Notes: generated by a model not told the origin, from the letters alone. A stretch of DNA of 64,000 bases from Accumulibacter sp036625275 (GCF_036625275.1 NZ_JAZKUD010000002.1:183086-247085); one strand, 5' to 3'. Shown: positions 33,001 through 42,280, numbered from the stretch's first letter. Program-made: numbers and translations.

Positions 33001-36000
33001 ATCCTCGGCACTCATGGCGTCGTCAACGCCCCTGCCGTCAGCCAGTGGGTCGCATCCGCTCGCCTCCTTGCGAGGGACGCAATCGCTGCGAGCACCCTTG
33101 CGGACGAGCGAAAGCGCCTCGAAGGGGTCGGCTGGTACAAGTGCTGGCTACGCTTCGCGCTCGCGGGTGCGCTAGCGGAGTCTGCTGCGGCCCAAGGCGC
33201 CACCTATGACATCACGGCCGTGTTTGACGAGCTCGTGGTCGACACCCATCCCTTCGCAGGCTCTCCAAGAGCATGCGATCTCTACGCAATACAGTACTTG
33301 ATCACGAAGAGTCTTCGAAGGGCATTGCGGCTGCTGCACACGCGAGACGAGTGGCAGCGCGCCATCGCCGCGGTCTCGGAGGCACGCTCGGGCACGGCAA
33401 CTCAGCTCGACCGGGAGGACAGCGGTCCGATATCGGCTAGCTCGTACTTCTCGGTTTTGCTGGAGCATGCGTCGACGCCGGTCGCCTCCCCCTTGGTTGT
33501 CGAGACATTGGAGCAGGAACTCGCCAATGAGGAGAAGGGTGGCACCTACTACAGCAACCACGCTGCCTACCGGTTGCGACTAGCGAGGCTTCACGCGCAG
33601 ACATCCAATCGCCCGAGGGCTATCGAGCACTGGCGCGAAGCGAGCGTCTTCCTCCTGGGGTATGGCTTTCGTAAGGACATCGCGCTCTTCGACGTGATCG
33701 ACAGCGTGCCCGCACTGCTGTCTCGGTCCGAGCAAGTGGCGCTTGGTGCACTCGACCGCCTGCAGCCGCTCCTCAGCGCGGTCCTGCGGCACACCGATGG
33801 GCGTGAAACCAAGCGCACGCCGAACGCTTGGTTCCGGGCCTTGCTGAAGGTCAACCCCGTGCGGGCGATCGAGTTGCTATGCCGCGAGTACGGTCGCGAA
33901 CTAGGTCAGACATCGTGGATAGCGGAGAGCGCGCACGAAGACGCACTGGAAGAACTGCAGAACAGCGCCGATCCCATGCTTCTGGATGCGCTATGGGAGA
34001 CCCTACTTCTCGAGATCGAGTACGAAAACGCAGGGGGAAAAGTTGCCAACAACCGCCTCCACCCCCTTGAGCGCCTAGCGGCGACCAACCCCGAATACGT
34101 CAAGGAACGCTTCGTTCGCCTCTGCTCCCAAGTCTTTGATGACGCGCGCCACTATCGAGACGATGCCGTCGCGAGGCTTCGCGTCTTCGCACAGAGGCAT
34201 GGGTTGCCCATGCCATGGACCGCCCCTGTGCGTGACAAGCGAGAAGAGCGGATCGGGCTTGGACAGGCACGGGACGAGGCTGTTTCGCCAGTGCGACCCG
34301 TTCAGCCGCCGACGTTTCCGCCGTCCCCTCGCTTTGTTGACGTTCTGACGACCTTGCGTCGGCTGTCACAGCAACAACTGGCCGAGAAGTCTCTGACAGA
34401 GCTCGTGGCCCTTCCGCTGAGCTACCTGATCAGCGAAATGGTCGACCGAGGCGAAGAGCTTGAAGCGCAGCGCCTGATTCACTTCCTTGCCCGCGAGATT
34501 CCGCCCTGGTCTCTCGCCTGCGAGCACCCCATCGCCCTGCTTGGCCAATGCCTCGACAACGCAGGTCACGCACGACTTGCCGCCATGGCCCTTACGTTCA
34601 CCTTTACCGCGTCGAGGGGCGGTGGTGGTTGGCTGAATTTCGGTGGCAGGACGCAAGCGCCAGCCCTTCGGAGGGCCATGCAACTTGATCGTGGCCTGAC
34701 GCTGCAAACACTCGCCGAAGAGACGGCACGAAGGGTGCGAACAGGTGGGTTCAGCGGCGTTACCAGGCACCTGATCGAGCAGATCTCGGACTGGGGGGAC
34801 TACGACATCGCTGCTCAGGCTTGGGAGGAAGCATTTGCCGTCCTAGCCAGTCGACTGCCCCTACCTGGTCCGAAGAGCTACTTCGAATCCCTGGATCCAA
34901 CTGATGCAATCACCTGGTCGGTTCACGAAGCGTTGGCGACGTTGCTGCTGGCGCGCATTGGTAACGCTTCACTTCCGCGGAAGATTGCGGCGCTGTCAGG
35001 GTTTGAGCGCCTGCTGAGGGCCAAGCCAGACCTGTTCTCCACCCCTCTCGAATGGCTGCTCGCTAGGGATGCGACTGTCTCCACTGTGCAGGCGGTCCTG
35101 CAGGTCCTGCTGGAGACTCCAGCAAACATTTCCAGCGTCCTCTCGACGCTGGACGACCTCTTGCAGGCGTATGCGCGCGGCAACGCGTGGACTTTGTCTT
35201 GGCTTGCCGAGAAACTTCTCGAACGTGGTGGGCGGCCGTCCGGGGTGAGGCGGACACGTCCCCGGCGGACGGCGAGTCCACCCTCGGCCGCAAGCCTGTC
35301 GCTCACTGAGTTCGCGGATGTCGGCGGTGTTCTCGACGACCTTGAGGATCTGTGGCCCGACCTACGTGCAATCGTCGCGCATCGCATGGACGCGGTGGCC
35401 AAAGACAATGACCACTTCAGGCACTACCTCACTGAGCGAAACGAGATCATGTTCGGCAGGGCGCGCGAGTGCATTCCCGGGGCCATAGTTACTTGGCCCA
35501 CAGAGATCTTCCTTGCCGCCCTCGATGAGGCGCTCATGGGACTACACGAGCATCTTTGGAGCCAAGGACTCTGGAACCTCGACATCGAGGACGAGGTCGC
35601 CGGCCGCATCCTTCCGTACACCGGTATTCATTTAGCCCTCGATGCGAGCCGCGTGCCGCGACCAGATTGGGATCTCGCTCGCGAAGCAAAGGATCAGCTT
35701 GGCGACATCGTGCGGGTTCCGGATGCAGATAGAAGCTACGGCGGTTGGATACGGCTGGGCCTCTACGAGCAGAGCTTTTTCCGCTCGGACGATCGCAACT
35801 ATGGACGCCCGGACAGATCTGTCCTCAGATCGGTGGCGATTGTCGGCACGGAACTTGATGGGACCGTTCCAAAGCGAGCAGTTCCAGCGCCGCCGGGCGA
35901 TATCGGCTCTTGGTGGTTCGAGATCTCTGCTCGCGAGGCGAGCGTGGCCGCGCAACGCCCCCAGCTGATACGCCGCGGCGATGTCACCGACTGGCTAGGA

Positions 36001-36276
36001 ACGAACCTTGCGTTGCAACCTCCGCTCGCGCTGCGACACCGGGCGCGGTTGCAGCCCTCGGAGTACGGTGCACCCGTACGGTGGCTTGATGCCGATCGCA
36101 GGGCCGCTGTGGTGCTTAGAACCTGGCGTGTGCGTGATCAGAGTTCTGGTCCTGAAGGGCACAGCACTCTCGGATGCGACCTGCTGATGCGCCCGGACCT
36201 CTTGGACGTGCTGGAGCAGGCATACAGTACCTGGGCACTCAAAGAGCTTCAGCAGGTACGTGTACGTAGCCACTGA
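30100..36276 (+). CDS. Giant STAND NTPase with N-terminal Cap4/DUF4297-like nuclease (Avs-like defence candidate)
   Basis: 2058 residues from GTG 30100, which has AGGGG at a good distance; TTG 30019 would add 27 codons. Residues about 20-85 show the order GYVYQDL, DDRFDDIEV, RRQLKSS, i.e. the Q, D and QxK residues of Cap4/DUF4297 PD-(D/E)xK nucleases. Walker A is AGPGSGKSWAL (about 312-322) and Walker B is VVIIVDGLDHI (about 403-413), as in STAND ATPases. The remaining 1400 residues are helical repeat-like, the expected sensor part. This is the Avs layout: target sensing, oligomerisation, DNA cleavage. It stands alone between inverted repeats. The family call is by motif order, not by alignment. 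Confidence 0.75.
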   Translation: MDEQGTDEGSLARASYRGGALGAAHRGYVYQDLVTAYLLVQALVERFEAVVVDRKAVDDDRFDDIEVTASGVRIRRQLKSSADPSAALSRSDFNSAGSSLRFDRLVNTMTAEGTRAADEYRLSATWQPPAATDALAALLVASSDLGTFSGFATKTFRLDAKVLWPESGQPILTPLQRAPAGTRALSREDVVSFCERFVIEVSLPPASLDLTAPGPLERVLLGLLSDQVGIGRYPNHDRDVVDAAALAIHMASTARTTGNTLRPPDVAQRLQLRTDFGRIAQAFPIDKTVLQERLPQRRRLCEAIKQGGVHLALAGPGSGKSWALTQVAEDLRKEGLVVARHYCFLEPGDELVEQRVTTNVFFGNLLGELDDAFKSYGLTPPQRFAAGLHALDDYLKAAADTGHRVVIIVDGLDHIARVRGASPALSDNETDIVERLATLDLPDNVALVVGSQPGGHLQPLREEFADRLIEHGIEPWATTEILNLARSHGVFTALDAAHVLDENRREAIQDRLFQRSEGNPLYGRYLSRGLVAGLGSGVISDPLDWLTATPTIQGDIALYYRHLYESISNDAKAIGDIVGVLEFSVSEAELREIAGPALCDWVPEALRAMLPVLSVATGQGGLRIFHESFRRFMLEELARRGRRLSNVLSPVLAWLEARDFFADAKSYRFTLPVMRRAECEAEILERVSTTFVQRSLQFGHPHDAIERNLELAADVAAGALNWPALVRCAELLRALDTCFSPYANDWEEYWETYEALFGAEALAGQLLFDGRPTLSCEEGLLVCAQVDIAGATAPWREYLDLALHPTTNDTQSSRGEFDPFGGMLEEEVEALAIIRGRLRLGQTRRIVSRIHENLLGSGADISSLFVRKLAKLLAVEISPQLVEQLIKRVDFRPPKRFILERRFACALLLGLSDVAVEAGDVSLATARATAALAHAASPEEAMWCVEKGAPADQALRHAQSLASLNLAILGTHGVVNAPAVSQWVASARLLARDAIAASTLADERKRLEGVGWYKCWLRFALAGALAESAAAQGATYDITAVFDELVVDTHPFAGSPRACDLYAIQYLITKSLRRALRLLHTRDEWQRAIAAVSEARSGTATQLDREDSGPISASSYFSVLLEHASTPVASPLVVETLEQELANEEKGGTYYSNHAAYRLRLARLHAQTSNRPRAIEHWREASVFLLGYGFRKDIALFDVIDSVPALLSRSEQVALGALDRLQPLLSAVLRHTDGRETKRTPNAWFRALLKVNPVRAIELLCREYGRELGQTSWIAESAHEDALEELQNSADPMLLDALWETLLLEIEYENAGGKVANNRLHPLERLAATNPEYVKERFVRLCSQVFDDARHYRDDAVARLRVFAQRHGLPMPWTAPVRDKREERIGLGQARDEAVSPVRPVQPPTFPPSPRFVDVLTTLRRLSQQQLAEKSLTELVALPLSYLISEMVDRGEELEAQRLIHFLAREIPPWSLACEHPIALLGQCLDNAGHARLAAMALTFTFTASRGGGGWLNFGGRTQAPALRRAMQLDRGLTLQTLAEETARRVRTGGFSGVTRHLIEQISDWGDYDIAAQAWEEAFAVLASRLPLPGPKSYFESLDPTDAITWSVHEALATLLLARIGNASLPRKIAALSGFERLLRAKPDLFSTPLEWLLARDATVSTVQAVLQVLLETPANISSVLSTLDDLLQAYARGNAWTLSWLAEKLLERGGRPSGVRRTRPRRTASPPSAASLSLTEFADVGGVLDDLEDLWPDLRAIVAHRMDAVAKDNDHFRHYLTERNEIMFGRARECIPGAIVTWPTEIFLAALDEALMGLHEHLWSQGLWNLDIEDEVAGRILPYTGIHLALDASRVPRPDWDLAREAKDQLGDIVRVPDADRSYGGWIRLGLYEQSFFRSDDRNYGRPDRSVLRSVAIVGTELDGTVPKRAVPAPPGDIGSWWFEISAREASVAAQRPQLIRRGDVTDWLGTNLALQPPLALRHRARLQPSEYGAPVRWLDADRRAAVVLRTWRVRDQSSGPEGHSTLGCDLLMRPDLLDVLEQAYSTWALKELQQVRVRSH

Positions 36277-36384
36277 ACTTGACACTCGTGCTCCACGCAT
36301 TGTTGGCTTGGTCAAAGAGAGGACGCGTATTGGTCGACACAGCGACCGGTTTGAAGGGCAGGCACAGGTGGCCACGCTTGGACA

Positions 36385-36522
36385 GAAGTTCGAGTTCGCT
36401 GGAACTGGGAGCTGACGTTCGACGGCACTAACGGGTGAGCCGCAGGTAACCGAACCATTGCAGCCCGACATCGAGCGCTGGTTCAACGGCGGCGGTGGCC
36501 GAGGAGCCGACCGTCGACGCGG
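36385..36522. repeat. Right 138-bp inverted repeat of the STAND island
   Basis: Reverse-complement partner of 29612-29749, about 12 differences over 138 bases. It begins 109 bp after the STAND gene stop. Confidence 0.88.
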
Positions 36523-36808
36523 CTGGCCCGAAGGTCGGCGGTGGGTCTTTGCCCGTTACTCAGCAAGATCGGAACCGGCCATCGGGAGGTTCCGAGCCTC
36601 GACACTTGCCAATGGCGCCGTTGGCAGCCAAGCGAACGCTTGCGGTAGTCGCCGTGGCTGGCTTCCCCAGACCAACGGCACTGACTCCGGCGGAATTTCG
36701 TTGACCCCGGCGGGATCTCGTCACTTGTGCCGGCACGAACGACGGTTCTCCTGATCACGGACGTGGACCGTACCCACGGCAAGCCTTCACGCAACCAGGA
36801 GAGCCAGC
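36523..36808. other. Gap between the island and rnfH
   Basis: No gene is supported in these 286 bases. Short minus-strand frames cross it without a recognisable product. It probably marks the right edge of the accessory island. Confidence 0.35.
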
Positions 36809-37087
36809 CTACTCATCATCATCGCCCTCGCCATCGCGGCGCGGGACGGTTTGCGGGTCGCAGGTGATGGCGCGGTAGATCTCGACCCGGTCGCCGGGGC
36901 GAAGGCCCGTGTCGAGCTTCACCAAGCGGCCAAAGACGCCCACCTTCTGCGTTTGCAGGTCGATGGTCGGGAAGGACTTGAGGATGCCGGAGCGGTCGAT
37001 CGCCTGGCGCACGGTCGAGTCGTCGGGCACCTCGATGGTCATCCAGATCTGCTGCCCGGCTTCGGAATATGCGACCCCTACCTGCAT
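36809..37087 (-). CDS. rnfH: RnfH family protein
   Basis: 92 residues with the ubiquitin-like RnfH fold: VGVAYSEAGQQIWMTIEVPDDSTVRQAI and VGVFGRLVKLDTGLRPGDRVEIYRAI. Role unknown; it is often the last gene of rnf operons, as here, 31 bp after rnfE. The C-terminus is acidic (DGEGDDDE). Confidence 0.92.
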   Translation of the reverse strand: MQVGVAYSEAGQQIWMTIEVPDDSTVRQAIDRSGILKSFPTIDLQTQKVGVFGRLVKLDTGLRPGDRVEIYRAITCDPQTVPRRDGEGDDDE

Positions 37088-37118
37088 GGCAAAACCCCTT
37101 TCGCGTCAGGCACCGGAT

Positions 37119-37793
37119 TCAGGCGAGTGCCGACGCCGGCGCGACGGCAGCGTTCGCTTTCCGCGCGCGCAACTCGAGCGCGCGCTTGCCGGCCAGCAGC
37201 AGGCCGAGGACGAGAAAGCCGCCCGGCGGCAGGATCATCAGCAGGAAGCCGCCGTAGCCGGGAATCACCGTCAGCTCGATGGCGCGGAACGCCGGCCCGA
37301 GCAGCAGGCTGGCCTGCGCGAACAGCGTACCGCTGCCGAGCAGCTCGCGGATCAGCCCGATCAGCGTCAGGGCGCCGGTCAATCCGAGGCCCATGGCCAG
37401 GCCGTCGACGGCCGAGGCGACAACGCTGTTCTTCGAGGCGAAGGCTTCGGCCCGACCCAGGATGGCGCAGTTCACGACGATCAGGGCGATGAACAGGCCG
37501 AGCACCTTGTACAGATCGTGCAGCCAGGCATTGAGTGCGAAATCGACGAGCGTCACCAAGGTGGCGATCAGGACGACGAAGATCGGGATGCGCACCTGCG
37601 GACTGACCAGCGAGCGGATCGAGGCGACCAGAACATTCGACGTGACCAGCACCGCCGTGGTCGCCAGGCCCATGCCGAGGCCGTTGGTGCCGCTGGTGGT
37701 GACGGCCATCGTCGGACAGAGGGCGAGCATCTGGGCAAAGACGACGTTCTGCAGCCAGAGGCCGTCCTTCAGCGTCTGAACGAGTCGTTTCAT
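37119..37793 (-). CDS. rnfE: Rnf electron transport complex subunit E
   Basis: 224 residues, six predicted membrane helices. LVQTLKDGLWLQNVVFAQMLALCPTMAVT and INCAILGRAEAFASKN-type segments (here VVNCAILGRAEAFASKN) identify RnfE, a paralogue of RnfA. Rnf couples ion flow across the membrane to ferredoxin reduction for nitrogenase. The ATG at 37793 overlaps rnfG (ATGA). Confidence 0.96.
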   Translation of the reverse strand: MKRLVQTLKDGLWLQNVVFAQMLALCPTMAVTTSGTNGLGMGLATTAVLVTSNVLVASIRSLVSPQVRIPIFVVLIATLVTLVDFALNAWLHDLYKVLGLFIALIVVNCAILGRAEAFASKNSVVASAVDGLAMGLGLTGALTLIGLIRELLGSGTLFAQASLLLGPAFRAIELTVIPGYGGFLLMILPPGGFLVLGLLLAGKRALELRARKANAAVAPASALA

Positions 37794-38419
37794 GGGGTCT
37801 TGCCTCCGTGCAGGATTTCCGTGTGGTGCGCGGCGAAGAAATCGAGTGCCTCCTTGACCGCCTTGACGACGGCGCGCGGCGTGATGGTGGCGCCGGCCAT
37901 CTGATCGAAGACGCCGCCATCCTTCTTCACCGCCCACTTCTCGGCCGGCAGCGTCGCCAGCGACAGGCCGTTGAACGACAGAATCCACGGTGACTTCGCG
38001 AGATCGATCTTGTCGCCCAGGCCGGGGGTTTCGGCGTGCTTGAGGACGCGCGCGCCGAGCAGCACGCCGGCACGGTCGATGCCGACCAGCACCAGCACGT
38101 CGCCGGAGTAGCCGCGCGCCGAGGTCTGGAAGATCGCCGCGGCGACCTCGCCCTGGCGGCGGGCGAGGTAGACCCGCCGGCTGCTCCCGTCGCCGTTGCC
38201 GATCTCCAGCGTATCGGCGAGCAGATCGTTGTCGGCGAAACGCTCCGGCAACACCTGCGAGAGAGAAGCCTGGAGATCGCGTGCCTCGGCGGCGGCGATG
38301 CGCTCGCGCGTGCCGCTGACCGCGAAGGCCAGCGCGGCGCTGGCGACCAGCGCGATCACCCCGAGGGACACCCCCTGATAGGCCAGGCGGTCGCGCAGCC
38401 CGGCGATGGCGAGCTTCAC
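37790..38419 (-). CDS. rnfG: Rnf complex subunit G (FMN-carrying)
   Basis: 209 residues from GTG 38419, coupled to rnfD (GTGA). One N-terminal membrane helix (about 15-35) anchors a periplasmic FMN-binding domain; MAGATITPRAVVKAV is the covalent FMN threonine motif (S/AGATxT). It passes electrons within Rnf. Confidence 0.95.
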   Translation of the reverse strand: MKLAIAGLRDRLAYQGVSLGVIALVASAALAFAVSGTRERIAAAEARDLQASLSQVLPERFADNDLLADTLEIGNGDGSSRRVYLARRQGEVAAAIFQTSARGYSGDVLVLVGIDRAGVLLGARVLKHAETPGLGDKIDLAKSPWILSFNGLSLATLPAEKWAVKKDGGVFDQMAGATITPRAVVKAVKEALDFFAAHHTEILHGGKTP

Positions 38420-39498
38420 GACTCGATCTCCAGCGGTGTGCCACGCCGGTCGCGACCATAGATGCGCGGCTTGAGGTAGCGGTCGATCACCGGCGTCAGC
38501 GCGTTCATCAGCAGCACGGCAAAGGCGACGCCTTCGGGATAGCCGCCCCAGGTACGGATGACGTAGGTCAGGAAGCCGACGCCGGCGCCGAACACGAGCT
38601 GGCCGGGAGCGGTGTTTGGCGAGGTCACATAGTCGGTGGCGATGAAGAAGGCTCCCAGCATGGCGGCGCCGGACAGCAGGTGGGTGCCGGCCGACAGGTA
38701 GCGCGCCGGGTCGATGCCGTGCATCAGCGACGCGAACAGGGCAAGCGTCGCCAGCATGGCAAAGGGAATGTGCCAGGTAATGAGGCGCAAGCCGAGCAAC
38801 AGCAGGCCGCCGGCGGCAATCAGCAGCGACGCGGTTTCGCCCAGGCTGCCGGCGCGTTCGCCGAGCAGGCTGAGCGTCGGCGCCTGCGTCGCGACCAGCG
38901 ACTGCAACAGATCGACGCCACGCGACAGCTCGCTGCGGGCGTAGCCGAAAAGGGTCGCGCTGCTCATCGCGTCGAGTGTTGCCGGCAGCGTGCCGAAGGT
39001 GATGCGCAGGCCATCGATAAATCCCGGCGCGTTCGCCGAGAGCAGCGGCGCGGGTGCCGTCCACAGGGTCATCGGCACCGGGAAGGAAATCAGGAGCATC
39101 ACCCGCGCCACCATCGCCGGATTGAAAAGATTCTGCCCGAGGCCGCCAAAAACCTGCTTGCCGATGACGGTGGCGAACAGCCCGCCGACCACGCCGACCC
39201 ACCACGGTGCCCAGGGCGGCAGCGAGAGCGCCAGCAACCAGCCGGTGAGCAGCGCCGAGCCATCGCGAAGCGTCGACGCGACCGGTTCCTGCCGCAGGCG
39301 CAGGCAGAACGCCTCGCCGAGGATCGCCGAAGCGGTGGTGATCCACCACAGATGAATCGCCGGCCAGCCGTACAGCCAGAAGCCGAAAAGCGTCGCCGGC
39401 AGCAGCGCGGCAGAAACCCACCGCATGACCCGCGTGACGTTGTTCGCGCCGGTGGCATGCGGCGCCGCGACGGGAGCGGCGTGGCGCGGCGGGATCAT
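38416..39498 (-). CDS. rnfD: Rnf complex subunit D
   Basis: 360 residues with about nine membrane helices. QNLFNPAMVARVMLLISFP, TDYVTSPNTAPGQLVFGAGVGFLTYVIRTWGGYPEGVAFAVLLMNALTPVIDRY are RnfD/NqrB-type. ATG 39498 overlaps the rnfC stop by four bases. Confidence 0.96.
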   Translation of the reverse strand: MIPPRHAAPVAAPHATGANNVTRVMRWVSAALLPATLFGFWLYGWPAIHLWWITTASAILGEAFCLRLRQEPVASTLRDGSALLTGWLLALSLPPWAPWWVGVVGGLFATVIGKQVFGGLGQNLFNPAMVARVMLLISFPVPMTLWTAPAPLLSANAPGFIDGLRITFGTLPATLDAMSSATLFGYARSELSRGVDLLQSLVATQAPTLSLLGERAGSLGETASLLIAAGGLLLLGLRLITWHIPFAMLATLALFASLMHGIDPARYLSAGTHLLSGAAMLGAFFIATDYVTSPNTAPGQLVFGAGVGFLTYVIRTWGGYPEGVAFAVLLMNALTPVIDRYLKPRIYGRDRRGTPLEIES

Positions 39499-41021
39499 GT
39501 TGCCGCCTCGCTGGCAGGCTTGACGACGCGCTCCGGCAGCGGCCGCACGCCGGCTCCGGCGGCGGCCCTGGCAGCATCGCGCCCGGCCTTGCGTTGGGCG
39601 GCCGCCGCCGCCTTGTCGCGCGCCTCGCGCTCCAGTCGTGCGAGGCGCTCTTCGGCCAGGCGCCGGGTCGCATCGTTGCGCAGCTTGCCGCGCTCGCGCG
39701 CCGACAGTTCGCCCTTGGCGTAGCTGAAATACTGCACCAGCGGGATGTGCGACGGGCAGACGTAGGCACAGCAGCCGCAGCCGATGCAGTCCGACAGCCC
39801 GAAGCCGGTAGCGCCATCGAGATCGTCGACGCCGATGCGGCTGGCCATCTCCAGCGGCAACAGGCCCATCGGGCACGCGCGCGTGCAACTGCCGCAACGG
39901 ATGCACGGGCCGGCTGCCGGCGTCCGCGCTTCGTCGGCGTCGAAGGCGAGAATGCCCGATGCCCCCTTGACGATGGGCACCCGGGCATGCGGCAGGACGA
40001 TGCCCATCATCGGTCCGCCGAGCACCAGACGCGCCGGCCGGCCACTGACGCCGGCAAAGCGCAGCAGGTCGACCACCGGCGTGCCGATCGCTGCCAGCAC
40101 ATTGCCGGGCCGCGTCAGGGCGCCGCCGTTCAGCGTGACGATGCGCTCGACCAGGGCTTCGCCATGGCGCAGGGCACGGTGCACGGCGGCGCAGGTGGAA
40201 ACGTTGTGCACCAGCACGCCCACTTCAGCGGCACGCGCGTCGGCCGGCACTTCCTTGCCGGTCAGGGTCTGGATCAACTGCTTGTCCGACCCCATCGGAT
40301 AGTGCGCCGGCACCGGCCGCACCTGCACGTTGCCGAAAGCCGCAGCAGCTGCCCGCATGGCGGCGATCGCCTGCGGCTTGTTGTCCTCGATGCCGACCAG
40401 AGCCTCGCGGGCGCCGATGGCGTACATGACGATGCGCAGGCCGTCGACCACTTCCTCGGCCCGATCACGCATGATCCGGTCGTCGGAAGACAGGTAAGGC
40501 TCGCATTCTCCACCGTTGACGATCAGCGTGGTGACTTTCAGGCGACGGCCGAGATTGAACTTCACCGCCGCCGGAAAGGTTGCGCCGCCAAGGCCGACGA
40601 CACCGGCCGCCGCCGTTCGCTGGGCAATCTCCTCGGGCGCTAGCACGAAGGGGTCGGCCACCGGCTGGCGCTCGCACCAGGCGTCGGCGCCGTCGGCGGC
40701 AATGGTGATCGCCAGTTGCGCGAGACCCGAAGGATGCGGCGCCGTGATCTCGCCGATGGCGCTGACCTCACCCGAGGTGGGTGCATGTACCGGTGCCGAG
40801 ACCTTGCCTTGTGCCTCGGCGATCAACTCGCCCTTGCGGACGCGCTGCCCGACCAGGACGACCGGCCGCGCCGGACCGCCGACATGCTGCTGCATCGGCA
40901 CGTAGAGCCGTTCCGGCAGCGGCAGGACGCGCAGCGGCACGTCGGCCGCCGGCAGCTTGTGGTCGTCCGGATGCACGCCCCAGTGCGGGTGGCGACGAAA
41001 GATCTTCTCGAAAATGCCCAC
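39495..41021 (-). CDS. rnfC: Rnf complex subunit C
   Basis: 508 residues from a GTG at 41021 (GAGG upstream; no ATG is available in frame). GVHPDDHK at the N-terminus, VGLGGATFPAAVKFN and VNGGECEPYLSSDDRIM mark the flavin/NADH-type domain. Two [4Fe-4S] motifs follow, CIRCGSCTRACP and CIGCGCCAYVCP, then a charged Ala/Lys-rich tail. RnfC is the peripheral electron-entry subunit. Confidence 0.96.
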   Translation of the reverse strand: MGIFEKIFRRHPHWGVHPDDHKLPAADVPLRVLPLPERLYVPMQQHVGGPARPVVLVGQRVRKGELIAEAQGKVSAPVHAPTSGEVSAIGEITAPHPSGLAQLAITIAADGADAWCERQPVADPFVLAPEEIAQRTAAAGVVGLGGATFPAAVKFNLGRRLKVTTLIVNGGECEPYLSSDDRIMRDRAEEVVDGLRIVMYAIGAREALVGIEDNKPQAIAAMRAAAAAFGNVQVRPVPAHYPMGSDKQLIQTLTGKEVPADARAAEVGVLVHNVSTCAAVHRALRHGEALVERIVTLNGGALTRPGNVLAAIGTPVVDLLRFAGVSGRPARLVLGGPMMGIVLPHARVPIVKGASGILAFDADEARTPAAGPCIRCGSCTRACPMGLLPLEMASRIGVDDLDGATGFGLSDCIGCGCCAYVCPSHIPLVQYFSYAKGELSARERGKLRNDATRRLAEERLARLEREARDKAAAAAQRKAGRDAARAAAGAGVRPLPERVVKPASEAAT

Positions 41022-41059
41022 GTTATGCCTCGTTCCCGGTTCGTTCGTGTCGTGGCTGG

Positions 41060-41605
41060 CTAGGCAGCGAGCGCCGCCGGTGCCACGGCCGGTTTCGGCC
41101 ACACCCAGTGCTGCACGGTGATCGGCAAGGGCTGAAGCAGCAGTGCCTCGGTCGGGCAGCGGTCGACGCAGTTGCCGCAGCCGGTGCAGGCTTCGCGGAT
41201 CACGTTGTGTATCTGCTTGGCCGCGCCGACGATCGCGTCGGTCGGGCAGACCTTGCTGCAACGGCAACAGCCGATGCAGATCTCCTCGGCGACGCTGGCC
41301 ACCTGGGGTCCCTGATCGCTGATGGCGTCCAGATCGATGCTGATCCCCAGCTTGGCCGCCAGCGCCTGTGCCAGCGCCTTGCCGCCCGGCGGGCAGAGCG
41401 TTACCGGCGCGCTGCCCTCGGCGATGGCCGCCGCCGCGCGTGGGCAGCCGGCGAAGCCGCACTGGCCGCAGTTCGAACCCGGCATCAGGGCCTCGATTTC
41501 GGCGGCGAGCGAGTCGCCCTCGACATGGAAATGCTTTGCTGCGACGCCGAGGACAAGCCCCAGCAGGGTTCCGAGCAGCGTCAGGGAAAAAATGGCGAGC
41601 CACAC
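41060..41605 (-). CDS. rnfB: Rnf complex subunit B (Fe-S)
   Basis: 181 residues. An N-terminal membrane helix (1-22) is followed by the NCGQCGFAGCP cluster motif and two ferredoxin motifs, CIGCCRCSKVCP and CTGCGNCVDRCP. It is the ferredoxin-contacting subunit. 12 bp separate it from rnfA. Confidence 0.96.
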   Translation of the reverse strand: MWLAIFSLTLLGTLLGLVLGVAAKHFHVEGDSLAAEIEALMPGSNCGQCGFAGCPRAAAAIAEGSAPVTLCPPGGKALAQALAAKLGISIDLDAISDQGPQVASVAEEICIGCCRCSKVCPTDAIVGAAKQIHNVIREACTGCGNCVDRCPTEALLLQPLPITVQHWVWPKPAVAPAALAA

Positions 41606-41617
41606 GAGACGAGTCTC

Positions 41618-42199
41618 CTATTGAAAGTTGAGTCCGGCAAAGCCCATGAACGCCAGCGACAGCAGGCTGGCGAGGATGAAACTGACCGGCGCGCCGGCAA
41701 AGGCGGCTGGCACCCGCGCCAGCGCCAGGCGTTCGCGCAGGCCGGCAAAGATCAGCAGCACCAGGGTGAAGCCAAGGGCGGAGCCAAAGCCATAGACCAG
41801 GCTCTTGAGAAAACTCATCTTCTCCTGGACGGTGAGCAGCGCCAGGCCGAGCACCGCGCAGTTGGTGGTGATCAGCGGCAGATAGATGCCGAGCGCCTGA
41901 TACAGCGCTGGCGCCGATTTCTTGACGACCATTTCGACGAATTGCACGGTCGCCGCGATGACCAGGATGAAGGTAAGAATCCGCAGATAGCCGAGATCGA
42001 AGGGCGCCAGCAGCCAGTGCTCGAGCAGCCAGGTGGCGGCGCACGCGAGGGTGATGACGAAGGTCGTGGCGAGCCCCATCCCCAACGCGCTGTCCAGGTT
42101 GCGGGAGACCCCCATGAACGGACAAAGCCCGAGAAATTTCACCAGCACCACGTTGTTCACCAGCGCGGTCGAAAGCAGCAGCAGGAAATAGGCGGTCAT
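41618..42199 (-). CDS. rnfA: Rnf complex subunit A
   Basis: 193 residues, six membrane helices. STALVNNVVLVKFLGLCPFMGVSRNLDSALGMGLATTFV is the RnfA signature. First gene of rnfABCDGEH. AAGGAG lies upstream of ATG 42199. Its promoter region carries a NifA site shared with nifLA, so the operon is likely nif-controlled (the rnf1 type). Confidence 0.96.
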   Translation of the reverse strand: MTAYFLLLLSTALVNNVVLVKFLGLCPFMGVSRNLDSALGMGLATTFVITLACAATWLLEHWLLAPFDLGYLRILTFILVIAATVQFVEMVVKKSAPALYQALGIYLPLITTNCAVLGLALLTVQEKMSFLKSLVYGFGSALGFTLVLLIFAGLRERLALARVPAAFAGAPVSFILASLLSLAFMGFAGLNFQ

Positions 42200-42280
42200 T
42201 GTCGGCAAGCTCCTTGACCATCGTTCTGCACGAAGCGTGCCATCGCCTGCTGCACGGCACACCAAAGCCGTGCCAGTGTT

